NCBI GenBank assembly: GCA_017459485.1
Contig: JAFUCW010000332.1
Location: forward strand, 1-21,372
Reading direction: 5' to 3'
Origin: Eggerthellaceae bacterium
Lineage (GTDB): Bacteria; Actinomycetota; Coriobacteriia; Coriobacteriales; Eggerthellaceae
DNA: 21,372 nucleotides
A model generated the notes under the pieces. That model made no database searches and was not told the origin of the DNA. It was given only the letters and a program-made list of their open reading frames with translations. How positions within the stretch are numbered: position 1 is the stretch's first letter; every line of letters starts with the position of its first letter. The translations under genes and the position numbers were made by a program. This document shows, in pieces, positions 1 to 6,586 of the stretch.

Positions 1-1166
1 ACAACCCGCTTGCGGTGGTCGAGGGCATGGTGATTGCCGGCTACGCGATCGGCGCGCACGAAGGATATTTCTACATCCGCGCGGAGTACCCCACGGCCGT
101 CGAGCGCGTAAATGCGATCATCGCGCAGGCCGAGGAGCGCGGGCTGCTTGGCGACGACATCCTGGGCACGGGCTTTTCGTTCCATGCGCACGTGCGATTG
201 GGTGCAGGCGCGTTCGTTTGCGGCGAAGAGACAGCGCTGCTCAACTCTATCATGGGTTTGCGCGGCATGCCCCGTCCACGTCCGCCGTTTCCGGCAGTTT
301 CGGGCCTGTGGCAGAAGCCGACTATCGTGAACAACGTCGAAACGCTCGCGACGGTGCCCTACATCTTGCGCGAAGGCGCCGACGCGTTCAACTGCTACGG
401 CACCGAGCGCTCCAAAGGCACTAAGGTCTTCTGCCTTGGCGGCAAGGTGAACAACGTCGGGCTCGTCGAGATTCCCATGGGCGTCACCTTGCGCGAGCTT
501 ATTTACGACATTGGCGGCGGGATCCAGAACGGAAAGAAGTTCAAGGCAATTCAGACCGGCGGGCCTTCCGGCGGCTGCCTGACCGAAGAAGACCTCGACA
601 CTCCGATCGACTTCGACAACATGGTCGAAAAGGGGTCGATGATGGGTTCGGGTGGTGCCATCGTCATGGACGAGGACAACTGCATGGTCGACGTCGCGAA
701 GTTCTACATGGGCTTTATCTGCGACGAGTCTTGCGGCAAATGCAGCCCTTGTCGTATCGGCACGAAGCGCATGCTGGAAATCCTTGAGCGCATCACTTCC
801 GGGAGGGGGACGCACAAGGACTTCGACGAACTTGATGCCATCGCCGAGGCATGCAAGACAAATTCGCTGTGCGCACTCGGACAGACGGCGGCCAACCCGA
901 TCCTATCCACGATCCGCCATTTCAAGGACGAGTACCTTGCCCATATCGACGAGAAGCGCTGCCCTGCGGGCGTGTGCAAGGATCTGGTCGAGTACTGGAT
1001 CGATCCGGACGCATGCAAGATGTGCTCCGCGTGCTCGCGCGTCTGCCCGCCTGAGTGCATCAGTGGAACGCCGGGAAAGACCGCGTTCGTCATCGACACG
1101 GAGAAGTGCATCAGGTGCGGAAGCTGCCTGGCAGCCTGCAAGTTCGATGCCGTCGTTAAGCGTTAG
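1..1166 (+). CDS. hydB: NuoF-like flavoprotein (HydB/HndC) subunit of NAD(P)-linked [FeFe]-hydrogenase, 5' end cut by window
   Basis: This subunit binds FMN and NAD(P)H and carries electrons between the nucleotide and the hydrogenase. The first complete codon is at 3, and the frame is open to the window edge, so the N-terminus lies outside. What is visible matches the 51-kDa complex I subunit: the segment GAGAFVCGEETALLNS, then PPFPAVSGLW and PTIVNNVETLA, an SLBB-like stretch, and a [4Fe-4S] motif ESCGKCSPC with cysteine codons at 732, 741 and 750. Unlike plain NuoF, it continues into a C-terminal two-cluster ferredoxin domain (cysteine clusters near 1014-1050 and 1107-1140), as in Thermotoga HydB and Desulfovibrio HndC. 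hydA starts 12 bases after the stop, so the two are co-transcribed. A NuoE-like hydC is expected just upstream but cannot be seen. The family call is secure; bifurcation rather than simple NAD(P) coupling is inferred. Confidence 0.93.
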   Translation, partial: NPLAVVEGMVIAGYAIGAHEGYFYIRAEYPTAVERVNAIIAQAEERGLLGDDILGTGFSFHAHVRLGAGAFVCGEETALLNSIMGLRGMPRPRPPFPAVSGLWQKPTIVNNVETLATVPYILREGADAFNCYGTERSKGTKVFCLGGKVNNVGLVEIPMGVTLRELIYDIGGGIQNGKKFKAIQTGGPSGGCLTEEDLDTPIDFDNMVEKGSMMGSGGAIVMDEDNCMVDVAKFYMGFICDESCGKCSPCRIGTKRMLEILERITSGRGTHKDFDELDAIAEACKTNSLCALGQTAANPILSTIRHFKDEYLAHIDEKRCPAGVCKDLVEYWIDPDACKMCSACSRVCPPECISGTPGKTAFVIDTEKCIRCGSCLAACKFDAVVKR

Positions 1167-1178
1167 GAGGTGCCCACC

Positions 1179-2969
1179 ATGGGCTTGGTAAACATCAAGA
1201 TCGAGGGCCGTCCTTATCAGGTTGAGGAAGGCCTGACCATACTCGAGGCTGCGCGCCAGTGCGGTTACGAGATTCCGTCTTTATGCACGTTCAATCACGG
1301 CGAGTGCAACCAGGGGTCGTGCCGCGTTTGCCTTGTCGAGGCAACCGGTGCCCGCGGGCTTGCTGCAAGCTGCGTGTTTCCGGTGGCAGAGGGCATGGAG
1401 GTCGTTATCAACTCGCCTGCGGCCACCACCGCCCGGCGCACGAGCGTCGAGCTGCTCTTGTCCAACCACAACGTCAACTGTCAGCAGTGCCGCAAGTCCG
1501 GCAAGTGCGAGCTGCAGAACGTCGCGCGGCTGGTCGGTGCACGCGAAGGCATGTTCCAGGGTGCCAAGACCGCAACCACCTACGACGACGCCTCCCCTTC
1601 GCTTGTGCGCGACACGTCCAAGTGCATCCTGTGCGGGCGCTGCGTGGCGCGGTGCAAAAGCGCGCACGGCAATGGCGTGCTGGGCTTCGAAAACAGGGGT
1701 TTCGAAGCAAAAGTGGGGCCGGCTCAGGACATCTCGTTCATGGAGTCTCCCTGCATCATGTGCGGCCAGTGCGTGACCGTGTGCCCCACGGGCGCGCTCA
1801 TGCCAAAAAGCGAAATCGACGCCATCGACATGGCGCGCGCGCAGGGCAAGTTCCTCGTTGTCCAGACGGCGCCTGCCGTGCGTGCGGCGCTGGGCGAGGA
1901 ATTCGGCTTGCCCATCGGCACACCGGTCACCGGCAAGATGGCTGCCGCCCTGCGGCGCCTAGGCTTCGACAAGGTCTACGACACCGACTTCGGAGCCGAC
2001 CTTACCATCATGGAGGAAGCCAACGAGCTCCTCGACCGTGTGCGCAGCAACGGCACGCTGCCTATGATCACGTCCTGTTCGCCGGGATGGGTCAACTACT
2101 GCGAGACGTACTACCCGGACCTGCTCGATCACCTTTCGTCGTGCAAGTCGCCGCACCAGATGCAGGGTGCTATCATCAAGAGCTATTACGCCGAACGCAA
2201 CGGCATCGACCCGAAGGACATCTTCAACGTGTCGATCATGCCCTGCACGGCCAAGAAGTTCGAAAAGGACCGTCCGCAGATGGAAGTGGACGGCATACGC
2301 GACGTTGACGCCGTGCTCACGGTGCGCGAGCTGGGAGACTTGATCCGACGCTCCGGCATGCAGTTCAACCGCCTTCCCGAAGAGGGCTTCGACTACGACA
2401 TCATGGGAACCTCCACGGGTGCAGGCGTCATCTTCGGCGTTACCGGCGGCGTGATGGAGGCGGCTCTGCGCACGGCCTACAAGGTGCTCGAGGGCAAGGA
2501 GCACGAGGCGGTGACCTTCACCGAAGTGCGTGGGTTCGAAGGCGTGCGCGAAGCCGTTGTAACGATGGGCGGCATGGACGTGCGCGTGGCCGTAGCAAGC
2601 GGCATGGCGAACGCCCGCGTGCTGCTCGACCAGATTCGGGCAGGGGAGAGCCCCTACCATTTCATAGAGATAATGGGCTGCCCGGGCGGTTGCATCAACG
2701 GCGGCGGGATGCCCATCGTGCGTCACGTGTTCCTGCCGGACGAAGACGTCGATATCCTTGACACCTACCGTCAGAAGCGAGCAAACGCCCTCTACGCCGA
2801 AGACGAGCGCAACACGTTGCGGCAGTCGCACAACAACCCACAGATTGCTGCGCTGTACGAAAACTTCCTTGAACAGCCCAATTCGCATCTTGCGCACAAG
2901 CTTTTGCATACGACCTATGCAGAGCGCAAGCCGTTCCGCATTGCCGAAGACAAGGAAGTGCCTGCATAG
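1179..2969 (+). CDS. hydA: [FeFe]-hydrogenase catalytic subunit HydA/HndD, multi-cluster type
   Basis: This is the cytoplasmic H2-evolving or H2-oxidising subunit, 596 residues. Domains in order: plant-type [2Fe-2S] domain (C36, C48, C51, C65), His-Cys3 [4Fe-4S] site (H97, C101, C104, C110), two [4Fe-4S] clusters (C149/152/155/159 and C192/195/198/202), the H-cluster domain, and a C-terminal small-subunit segment with LAHKLLH. H-cluster motif L2 is MPCTAKKFE (354-362) and L3 is EIMGCPGGCINGG (497-509); both are canonical. Motif L1 reads TSCSPGW (298-304), so Ser301 replaces the second cysteine of the usual TSCCPxW, the residue normally involved in proton transfer. The ATG at 1179 is preferred over an in-frame GTG at 1170 because AGGAGG at 1165-1170 sits 8 bases upstream of it. 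There is no signal peptide. Together with hydB it indicates a trimeric group A3-type enzyme. Confidence 0.95.
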   Translation: MGLVNIKIEGRPYQVEEGLTILEAARQCGYEIPSLCTFNHGECNQGSCRVCLVEATGARGLAASCVFPVAEGMEVVINSPAATTARRTSVELLLSNHNVNCQQCRKSGKCELQNVARLVGAREGMFQGAKTATTYDDASPSLVRDTSKCILCGRCVARCKSAHGNGVLGFENRGFEAKVGPAQDISFMESPCIMCGQCVTVCPTGALMPKSEIDAIDMARAQGKFLVVQTAPAVRAALGEEFGLPIGTPVTGKMAAALRRLGFDKVYDTDFGADLTIMEEANELLDRVRSNGTLPMITSCSPGWVNYCETYYPDLLDHLSSCKSPHQMQGAIIKSYYAERNGIDPKDIFNVSIMPCTAKKFEKDRPQMEVDGIRDVDAVLTVRELGDLIRRSGMQFNRLPEEGFDYDIMGTSTGAGVIFGVTGGVMEAALRTAYKVLEGKEHEAVTFTEVRGFEGVREAVVTMGGMDVRVAVASGMANARVLLDQIRAGESPYHFIEIMGCPGGCINGGGMPIVRHVFLPDEDVDILDTYRQKRANALYAEDERNTLRQSHNNPQIAALYENFLEQPNSHLAHKLLHTTYAERKPFRIAEDKEVPA

Positions 2970-2998
2970 GAGCAGCCTTATCCATCCAGCTGCTTTTT
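2970..2998 (+). terminator. Probable Rho-independent terminator of the hydrogenase operon
   Basis: Directly after the hydA stop, AGCAGC (2971-2976) pairs with GCTGCT (2989-2994) across a 12-base loop and runs into five T (2994-2998). The stem is short but the T-run is one of the clearest in the window. Confidence 0.55.
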
Positions 2999-3002
2999 GT
3001 TG

Positions 3003-3055
3003 TGTGGCGGCATAGTGCACCGGGACAGGGTGTCTTGCCGCCACAGCTGCGTTTT
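3003..3055 (+). terminator. Second hairpin downstream of hydA, possible back-up terminator
   Basis: A perfect 9-bp inverted repeat, TGTGGCGGC (3003-3011) with GCCGCCACA (3037-3045), encloses a 25-base loop. It is followed by GCTGCGTTTT. The long loop makes terminator function less certain than for the preceding hairpin. Confidence 0.35.
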
Positions 3056-3157
3056 GGCGTTACTGGCTTACGCTCGGCGACCTTCGTTTCCCCGAGCTTT
3101 TCTTGCGCGCTTTAGTCGGCTTCCCAAATTCGGAGAGTTTTGTGCGTGTGCGTGTGT

Positions 3158-3204
3158 GCATGCAGTTGGGTATATGGGTGCCTCTATGGGCATGCAGGTG
3201 GGTA
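3158..3204 (+). repeat. Direct repeat of 15 bases in the hydA-BCCT 1 gap
   Basis: GCATGCAGTTGGGTA (3158-3172) recurs as GCATGCAGGTGGGTA (3190-3204), one mismatch, 32 bases apart. It lies just after a GT-rich stretch. No function is evident. Apart from the elements listed separately, 2970-3503 contains no convincing gene. Confidence 0.5.
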
Positions 3205-3256
3205 AAAAAAGACGAAATCATTGATGACCGAATATCGATTATTCGCTGAATTAGTC

Positions 3257-3286
3257 TTGACTTTTGTTGTGCATCCGACGTATCCT
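3257..3286 (+). promoter_or_regulatory. Probable sigma-70-type promoter for BCCT carrier 1
   Basis: TTGACT (3257-3262) and TATCCT (3281-3286) are separated by 18 bases in an AT-rich stretch. This would give a leader of about 210 bases that carries an inverted repeat and a putative operator. No other good -35/-10 pair was found closer to the gene. Confidence 0.5.
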
Positions 3287-3313
3287 ATTAACAAAACGAG
3301 GGGGAAATAACTC

Positions 3314-3352
3314 ATTTTATACAACTCTTTTTGTAATTAGGTTGTATAAAAT
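3314..3352 (+). promoter_or_regulatory. Perfect 12-bp inverted repeat in the BCCT 1 leader (operator or RNA hairpin)
   Basis: ATTTTATACAAC (3314-3325) is mirrored exactly by GTTGTATAAAAT (3341-3352) across 15 bases. Its position downstream of the likely -10 box fits either a repressor operator or a leader-RNA stem. There is no T-run after it, so it is not an ordinary terminator. Confidence 0.55.
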
Positions 3353-3420
3353 ATGCCTGAGACTTCACTTTATTGAACGTATGTACGTGTTATTTTCTCC
3401 TTATTTTTTTGACCGAAGAA

Positions 3421-3435
3421 GTAAGCAACGATTAC
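3421..3435 (+). promoter_or_regulatory. Shared dyad operator candidate, copy 1 (before BCCT 1)
   Basis: GTAAGC-AAC-GATTAC is a 6-3-6 inverted repeat with one mismatch. It continues with TAA, exactly as does the copy at 5337. It lies 68 bases before the BCCT 1 start codon. Confidence 0.5.
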
Positions 3436-3503
3436 TAATGTGCGAGGATTAGTGACGAGAGGAGGGCTGCTCGCTACGCATCCGGTTTCGGAAAGGAGTT
3501 CTT

Positions 3504-5180
3504 ATGTCTAATAAAGATGCTTCAAACACATCGAAAGCCCCTAGTTTGCTCGAGTCGCTCGACCTTACGGTCTTTATTTTCCCGGCGGTCCTCATCCTGC
3601 TTTTCATCGTTCTGGCGTTTGCGGCGCCGGGTCCGTTTGCGGAAGGTGCCTCGGGCGTGCTTGGGTTCCTGAATTCCAACTTCGCCTGGCTCTACGCCAT
3701 GGGCACGTTCGCCATGATTTGTTTCTGTTTCTGGGCAGCGTTTTCCAAGTACGGCGACATCAAGCTGGGCGGCAAGGATGCCAAGCCTGAAATGTCGTTC
3801 TTCTCCTGGTTTGCCGTAGCGCTTACGTCCGGCATCGCCATCGGCATCGTGTTCTGGGGCGTTGCGGAACCGGTGACGTTTTTCACCGACCCTCCGGGAT
3901 TCACGGGATGGGAGCCCGGATCGGTGGAGGCTGCCGAAGGCGTCTTGAAGTTCAACTTCCTGCACTGGGGCATCCACCCATACGCTATTTACACGACAGT
4001 GGGCCTTTGCTGCGCGTTCATCATCCTGAACGGCAAGCGCAAGTTCGCCGTCAGTTCCAGTCTTATTCCCCTTATCGGCGACCGTGCCGCAGCAGGCACC
4101 CCTGGCAAACTCGTTGATGGCCTTGCGATCTTCGCTCTCGTCGGCGGCGTGGGCACCTCCTTGGGCCTGGCGGTCGACCAGTTCGTCACCGGCATCAACT
4201 ACGTGTTCCATACCGACCTCAACGCCAACGTGATAGCCGTCGCTTTCATCGCAGGCATGGCCCTTGTCTACATCGGTGCTGCAGTCATCGGCCTGCAGAA
4301 GGGCATCAAGCGTATCAGCAACCTGTGCATGTACCTCTACATTGCCTTGCTTATCTGGGGATTCATATTCGGCGGCACCCTGCTTATCGTGAACAACACG
4401 ATTACTTCCATCGGCCAGTATCTTGCGTTTATCATTCCCCAGTCGTTCTACCTGGAACCGTTCCATCAAACTGGATGGGTCAGCGGTTGGAGCATCTTCT
4501 ACTACGCATGGTGGCTTGCCTTCGCACCTTTGGTAGGTCTGTTCTTCGTCAAGCTTGCCACGGGGCGCACCATCCGCCAGTTCGTGATGGTTAACCTGGT
4601 CGCTCCCGTGTTCTTTGCGTTCTTGTGGTTCGGCGTTCTTGGAACCGGCGCCATCAACTTCGAAATGACCACAGGTGCCATCACCGCAGCCATGGAAGAA
4701 TGGGGGCTGCCAGCGACCCTGTTCATCTACCTCGAGCAGCTGCCCTTGGCACCCGTAGTCATCTTTCTCGGCTTTTTGATCATTGTCTTCTCGTTCGTAA
4801 CTATCGCAGAGTCGATGACCCTGTCCCTGGCCGAAATGACCACGAAGACCGAGGCCATGGAACAGCGCCGGGAGGCTGGCAAGGACGCGCCGAATTCGTT
4901 GAAAGTGTTCTGGGGCGTTCTTATGGGCGCCATCGCCATGGCTCTGTACTACGCAGGAGGTTTGTCGTCGTTCCAGGCGTCATCTATCGTGTGCGCCTTC
5001 CCCATTGTCATACTGCAGTGCGTGATGATAGTTTCGTTCGTGAAGAGCATGCGTCATCGCAGTGAATACGACATGACGTTAACTGACCAGGAGCGTGCGG
5101 AGCTAGCAGCCCAGGAGGCCGCAGCACGTCTTGATCAGCCTGCTGAGGAGGCGGTCGAGACAGTTGGAGCCGCTGGGTAG
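3504..5180 (+). CDS. BCCT-family carrier 1 (betaine/carnitine/choline type), atypical substrate-site residues
   Basis: A 558-residue membrane protein with about 12 hydrophobic helices, the usual BCCT core length. It is expected to import or exchange a trimethylammonium compound across the cytoplasmic membrane. The family is shown by the TM3 segment GIAIGIVFWGVAEP, the TM8 segment GWSIFYYAWW followed by ATGRTIRQF, and a hydrophilic C-terminal tail rich in Ala and Glu. Several key positions differ from Corynebacterium BetP (BetP numbers from memory): Tyr334 and Phe340 replace two TM8 tryptophans (W371, W377), the GMG of TM3 reads GIA, and Ile434 replaces the Na2-site serine (S468). This suggests a changed substrate or Na+-independent exchange; that is inference. 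The start is fixed by AGGAG at 3495-3499. It heads module 1, with a dyad operator upstream. Confidence 0.92.
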   Translation: MSNKDASNTSKAPSLLESLDLTVFIFPAVLILLFIVLAFAAPGPFAEGASGVLGFLNSNFAWLYAMGTFAMICFCFWAAFSKYGDIKLGGKDAKPEMSFFSWFAVALTSGIAIGIVFWGVAEPVTFFTDPPGFTGWEPGSVEAAEGVLKFNFLHWGIHPYAIYTTVGLCCAFIILNGKRKFAVSSSLIPLIGDRAAAGTPGKLVDGLAIFALVGGVGTSLGLAVDQFVTGINYVFHTDLNANVIAVAFIAGMALVYIGAAVIGLQKGIKRISNLCMYLYIALLIWGFIFGGTLLIVNNTITSIGQYLAFIIPQSFYLEPFHQTGWVSGWSIFYYAWWLAFAPLVGLFFVKLATGRTIRQFVMVNLVAPVFFAFLWFGVLGTGAINFEMTTGAITAAMEEWGLPATLFIYLEQLPLAPVVIFLGFLIIVFSFVTIAESMTLSLAEMTTKTEAMEQRREAGKDAPNSLKVFWGVLMGAIAMALYYAGGLSSFQASSIVCAFPIVILQCVMIVSFVKSMRHRSEYDMTLTDQERAELAAQEAAARLDQPAEEAVETVGAAG

Positions 5181-5186
5181 AAGAAG

Positions 5187-5229
5187 TGGCACCCGCGGGT
5201 GCCAGGGGCAGCCATTCCTCTGGCACCCG
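5187..5229 (+). terminator. Three-armed hairpin set after BCCT 1, possible terminator or attenuator
   Basis: TGGCACCCG (5187-5195) abuts its complement CGGGTGCCA (5196-5204). A third arm, CTGGCACCCG (5220-5229), pairs with CGGGTGCCAG (5196-5205) over 10 bp. The middle arm can pair with either neighbour but not both. There is no T-run, so termination is uncertain. Confidence 0.45.
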
Positions 5230-5249
5230 TTAAACTATGACTGTTCATA

Positions 5250-5264
5250 GTAAGCGTAGATTAT
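5250..5264 (+). promoter_or_regulatory. Shared dyad operator candidate, copy 2
   Basis: GTAAGC-GTA-GATTAT matches the 6-3-6 pattern of the 3421 copy, with the same left half-site and one change in the right half-site. Confidence 0.35.
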
Positions 5265-5336
5265 CGATATCTTTTGAAAGCGCTATTTGAAAAACACCCT
5301 TTTCATGGGGTCAGAAATATGTTAGATTTCAAGAAA

Positions 5337-5351
5337 GTAATCAACGATTAC
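5337..5351 (+). promoter_or_regulatory. Shared dyad operator candidate, copy 3 (perfect inverted repeat)
   Basis: GTAATC-AAC-GATTAC is a perfect 6-bp inverted repeat with a 3-base spacer. Including the following TAA it matches 3421-3438 at 17 of 18 bases. It ends 59 bases before the cyclodeaminase-family start codon. Confidence 0.6.
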
Positions 5352-5362
5352 TAAACTAAATA

Positions 5363-5377
5363 GTTATCGATGATTAC
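5363..5377 (+). promoter_or_regulatory. Shared dyad operator candidate, copy 4
   Basis: GTTATC-GAT-GATTAC has one mismatch between its half-sites. Its centre is 26 bases from the centre of copy 3, about two and a half helical turns. Confidence 0.5.
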
Positions 5378-5410
5378 CAAAGTGAATTCCTTACTTTAGA
5401 GGAGGTACAG

Positions 5411-6460
5411 ATGTATTCAGCAACAGATGAGCAGGTTAAGCAGTTCGAGCAGGAGCACGAGTACCTAAAGACCAAGATCGACTTGGGCGAGGAAATCGTA
5501 TGGTTGACAAGGGACCAATGCGTGGAGATGGGCCCAGACGTGGAGGGCACCCTCGATGTCGTGCGTACTGCCATGATTTCCCATGGCAAGAAGGAATACG
5601 AGATGCCAGCCAAGATAGGCATCCATCCCTTCGACGACGTGTTCTTCCATGCAATGCCGGCCTATGTGCCCAGCTCTCTTGCCTGCGGCGAGAAGTGGAT
5701 CGAGTGCTTCCCGCGCAATCCCAAGGAATACAATCTTCCGCAGACGACCGGCCTGCAGGTTATGAACGACATCATGACCGGCGTTCCCATCGCCGTCATG
5801 GACTGCACGTGGCTGACCGCCATGAGGACGCCGGCCGTCACCGCTCTGGCAGCAGGCGCCCTGCATCCTGAAGCAAAGACGTTTGGCATGTTCGGCTGCG
5901 GCGTCCAGGGTGTCGAGCATGTGCGCTTCATTGTCAAGACCCTCCCGAAGCTGGAGAAGATCTACGTCTACGACATCTACCCCGAGATGATGGACAAGCT
6001 TTGCGACGCCGTCAAAGACGACGTGAGTGTGCCTATCGTCAAGGCCGGCAGCCCCGAAGAGGTCGTGAAGAGCTGCGAGTGCCTAAGCTCTGCAACCATC
6101 ATTACGCGCGACCCGATGTCTGTTGCGAAGCACGAATGGGTGAGCAAGGGACAGACCATCCTGCCTTGCGACTTGAATACGTTCTGGGAGCCCTCGATCT
6201 CCCTCGAAGCAGACAAGTACTTCGTCGACAGCATCGACGAGCACGAGCTGTTCAACGGCATGGGCTACTTCCCCGACGGCCTTCCCAGCATCGTTGGCGA
6301 GACGGGTGAGATCCTTGCGGGCATTAAGGACGGCCGCACGTCTGCCGACGAGTTGATCGTATGCAGCAACATTGGCATTTCGGTGAACGACATCGCTATG
6401 GGACAAGTAATCCTAAAGAACGCCCTCGAGGCTGGCGTGGGCACCAAGATGCCGCTCTAA
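5411..6460 (+). CDS. Ornithine cyclodeaminase / mu-crystallin family NAD(P)-binding enzyme
   Basis: A 349-residue soluble protein, normal length for the family. Members include ornithine cyclodeaminase, ketimine reductases and amino-acid dehydrogenases, all acting on imine or amino-acid carbons with a tightly used NAD(P). Visible marks are the substrate-domain stretch MPAKIGIHP to MPAYVPSSLACGEKW (65-96, with Lys68 and Lys95), RTPAVTALAA (139-148), the Rossmann loop GCGVQG (162-167) and the C-terminal KYFVDSIDEHEL. The start has a strong ribosome site, AGAGGAGGT, at 5398-5406. Three dyad operator candidates precede it, and MttB-like 1 follows 126 bases later. A role in processing the demethylated product, such as an N-methyl amino acid or a proline derivative, is inferred from context only; the substrate is not determinable here. 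Confidence 0.9.
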   Translation: MYSATDEQVKQFEQEHEYLKTKIDLGEEIVWLTRDQCVEMGPDVEGTLDVVRTAMISHGKKEYEMPAKIGIHPFDDVFFHAMPAYVPSSLACGEKWIECFPRNPKEYNLPQTTGLQVMNDIMTGVPIAVMDCTWLTAMRTPAVTALAAGALHPEAKTFGMFGCGVQGVEHVRFIVKTLPKLEKIYVYDIYPEMMDKLCDAVKDDVSVPIVKAGSPEEVVKSCECLSSATIITRDPMSVAKHEWVSKGQTILPCDLNTFWEPSISLEADKYFVDSIDEHELFNGMGYFPDGLPSIVGETGEILAGIKDGRTSADELIVCSNIGISVNDIAMGQVILKNALEAGVGTKMPL

Positions 6461-6477
6461 GGCATTATTCCAGGTAT

Positions 6478-6520
6478 GAAGCCATGGTGGCTCCCTGATG
6501 GCGCAGCGCACCATGGCTTC
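6478..6520 (+). terminator. Strong 12-bp hairpin between the cyclodeaminase-family gene and MttB-like 1
   Basis: GAAGCCATGGTG (6478-6489) pairs perfectly with CACCATGGCTTC (6509-6520) across 19 bases. Flanking AGG and CCT may extend the stem imperfectly. The tail is TGCCTTTCTGG, a poor U-tract, so it may be a partial terminator or an mRNA-processing stem that adjusts the level of the downstream gene. Confidence 0.5.
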
Positions 6521-6586
6521 TGCCTTTCTGGGGGACGGGTGCGTTCTGTGGGACCAGGCGCATACCGCTGTAGGTAGAGAAGAGAA

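Noticed and set aside
1959..3044. Long minus-strand open frame (361 codons) opposite hydA
   Set aside because: It is antisense to a gene with complete catalytic motifs. Its product is His/Val/Ala-rich with no recognisable domain, the usual shadow of GC-rich codon use.
2997..3224. Open frame of 75 codons after hydA
   Set aside because: It starts inside the terminator region, has no ribosome site and runs through GT-rich repeats.
3522..4469. Minus-strand open frame of 315 codons opposite BCCT 1
   Set aside because: It is highly charged, low-complexity and wholly inside a clear transporter gene on the other strand.
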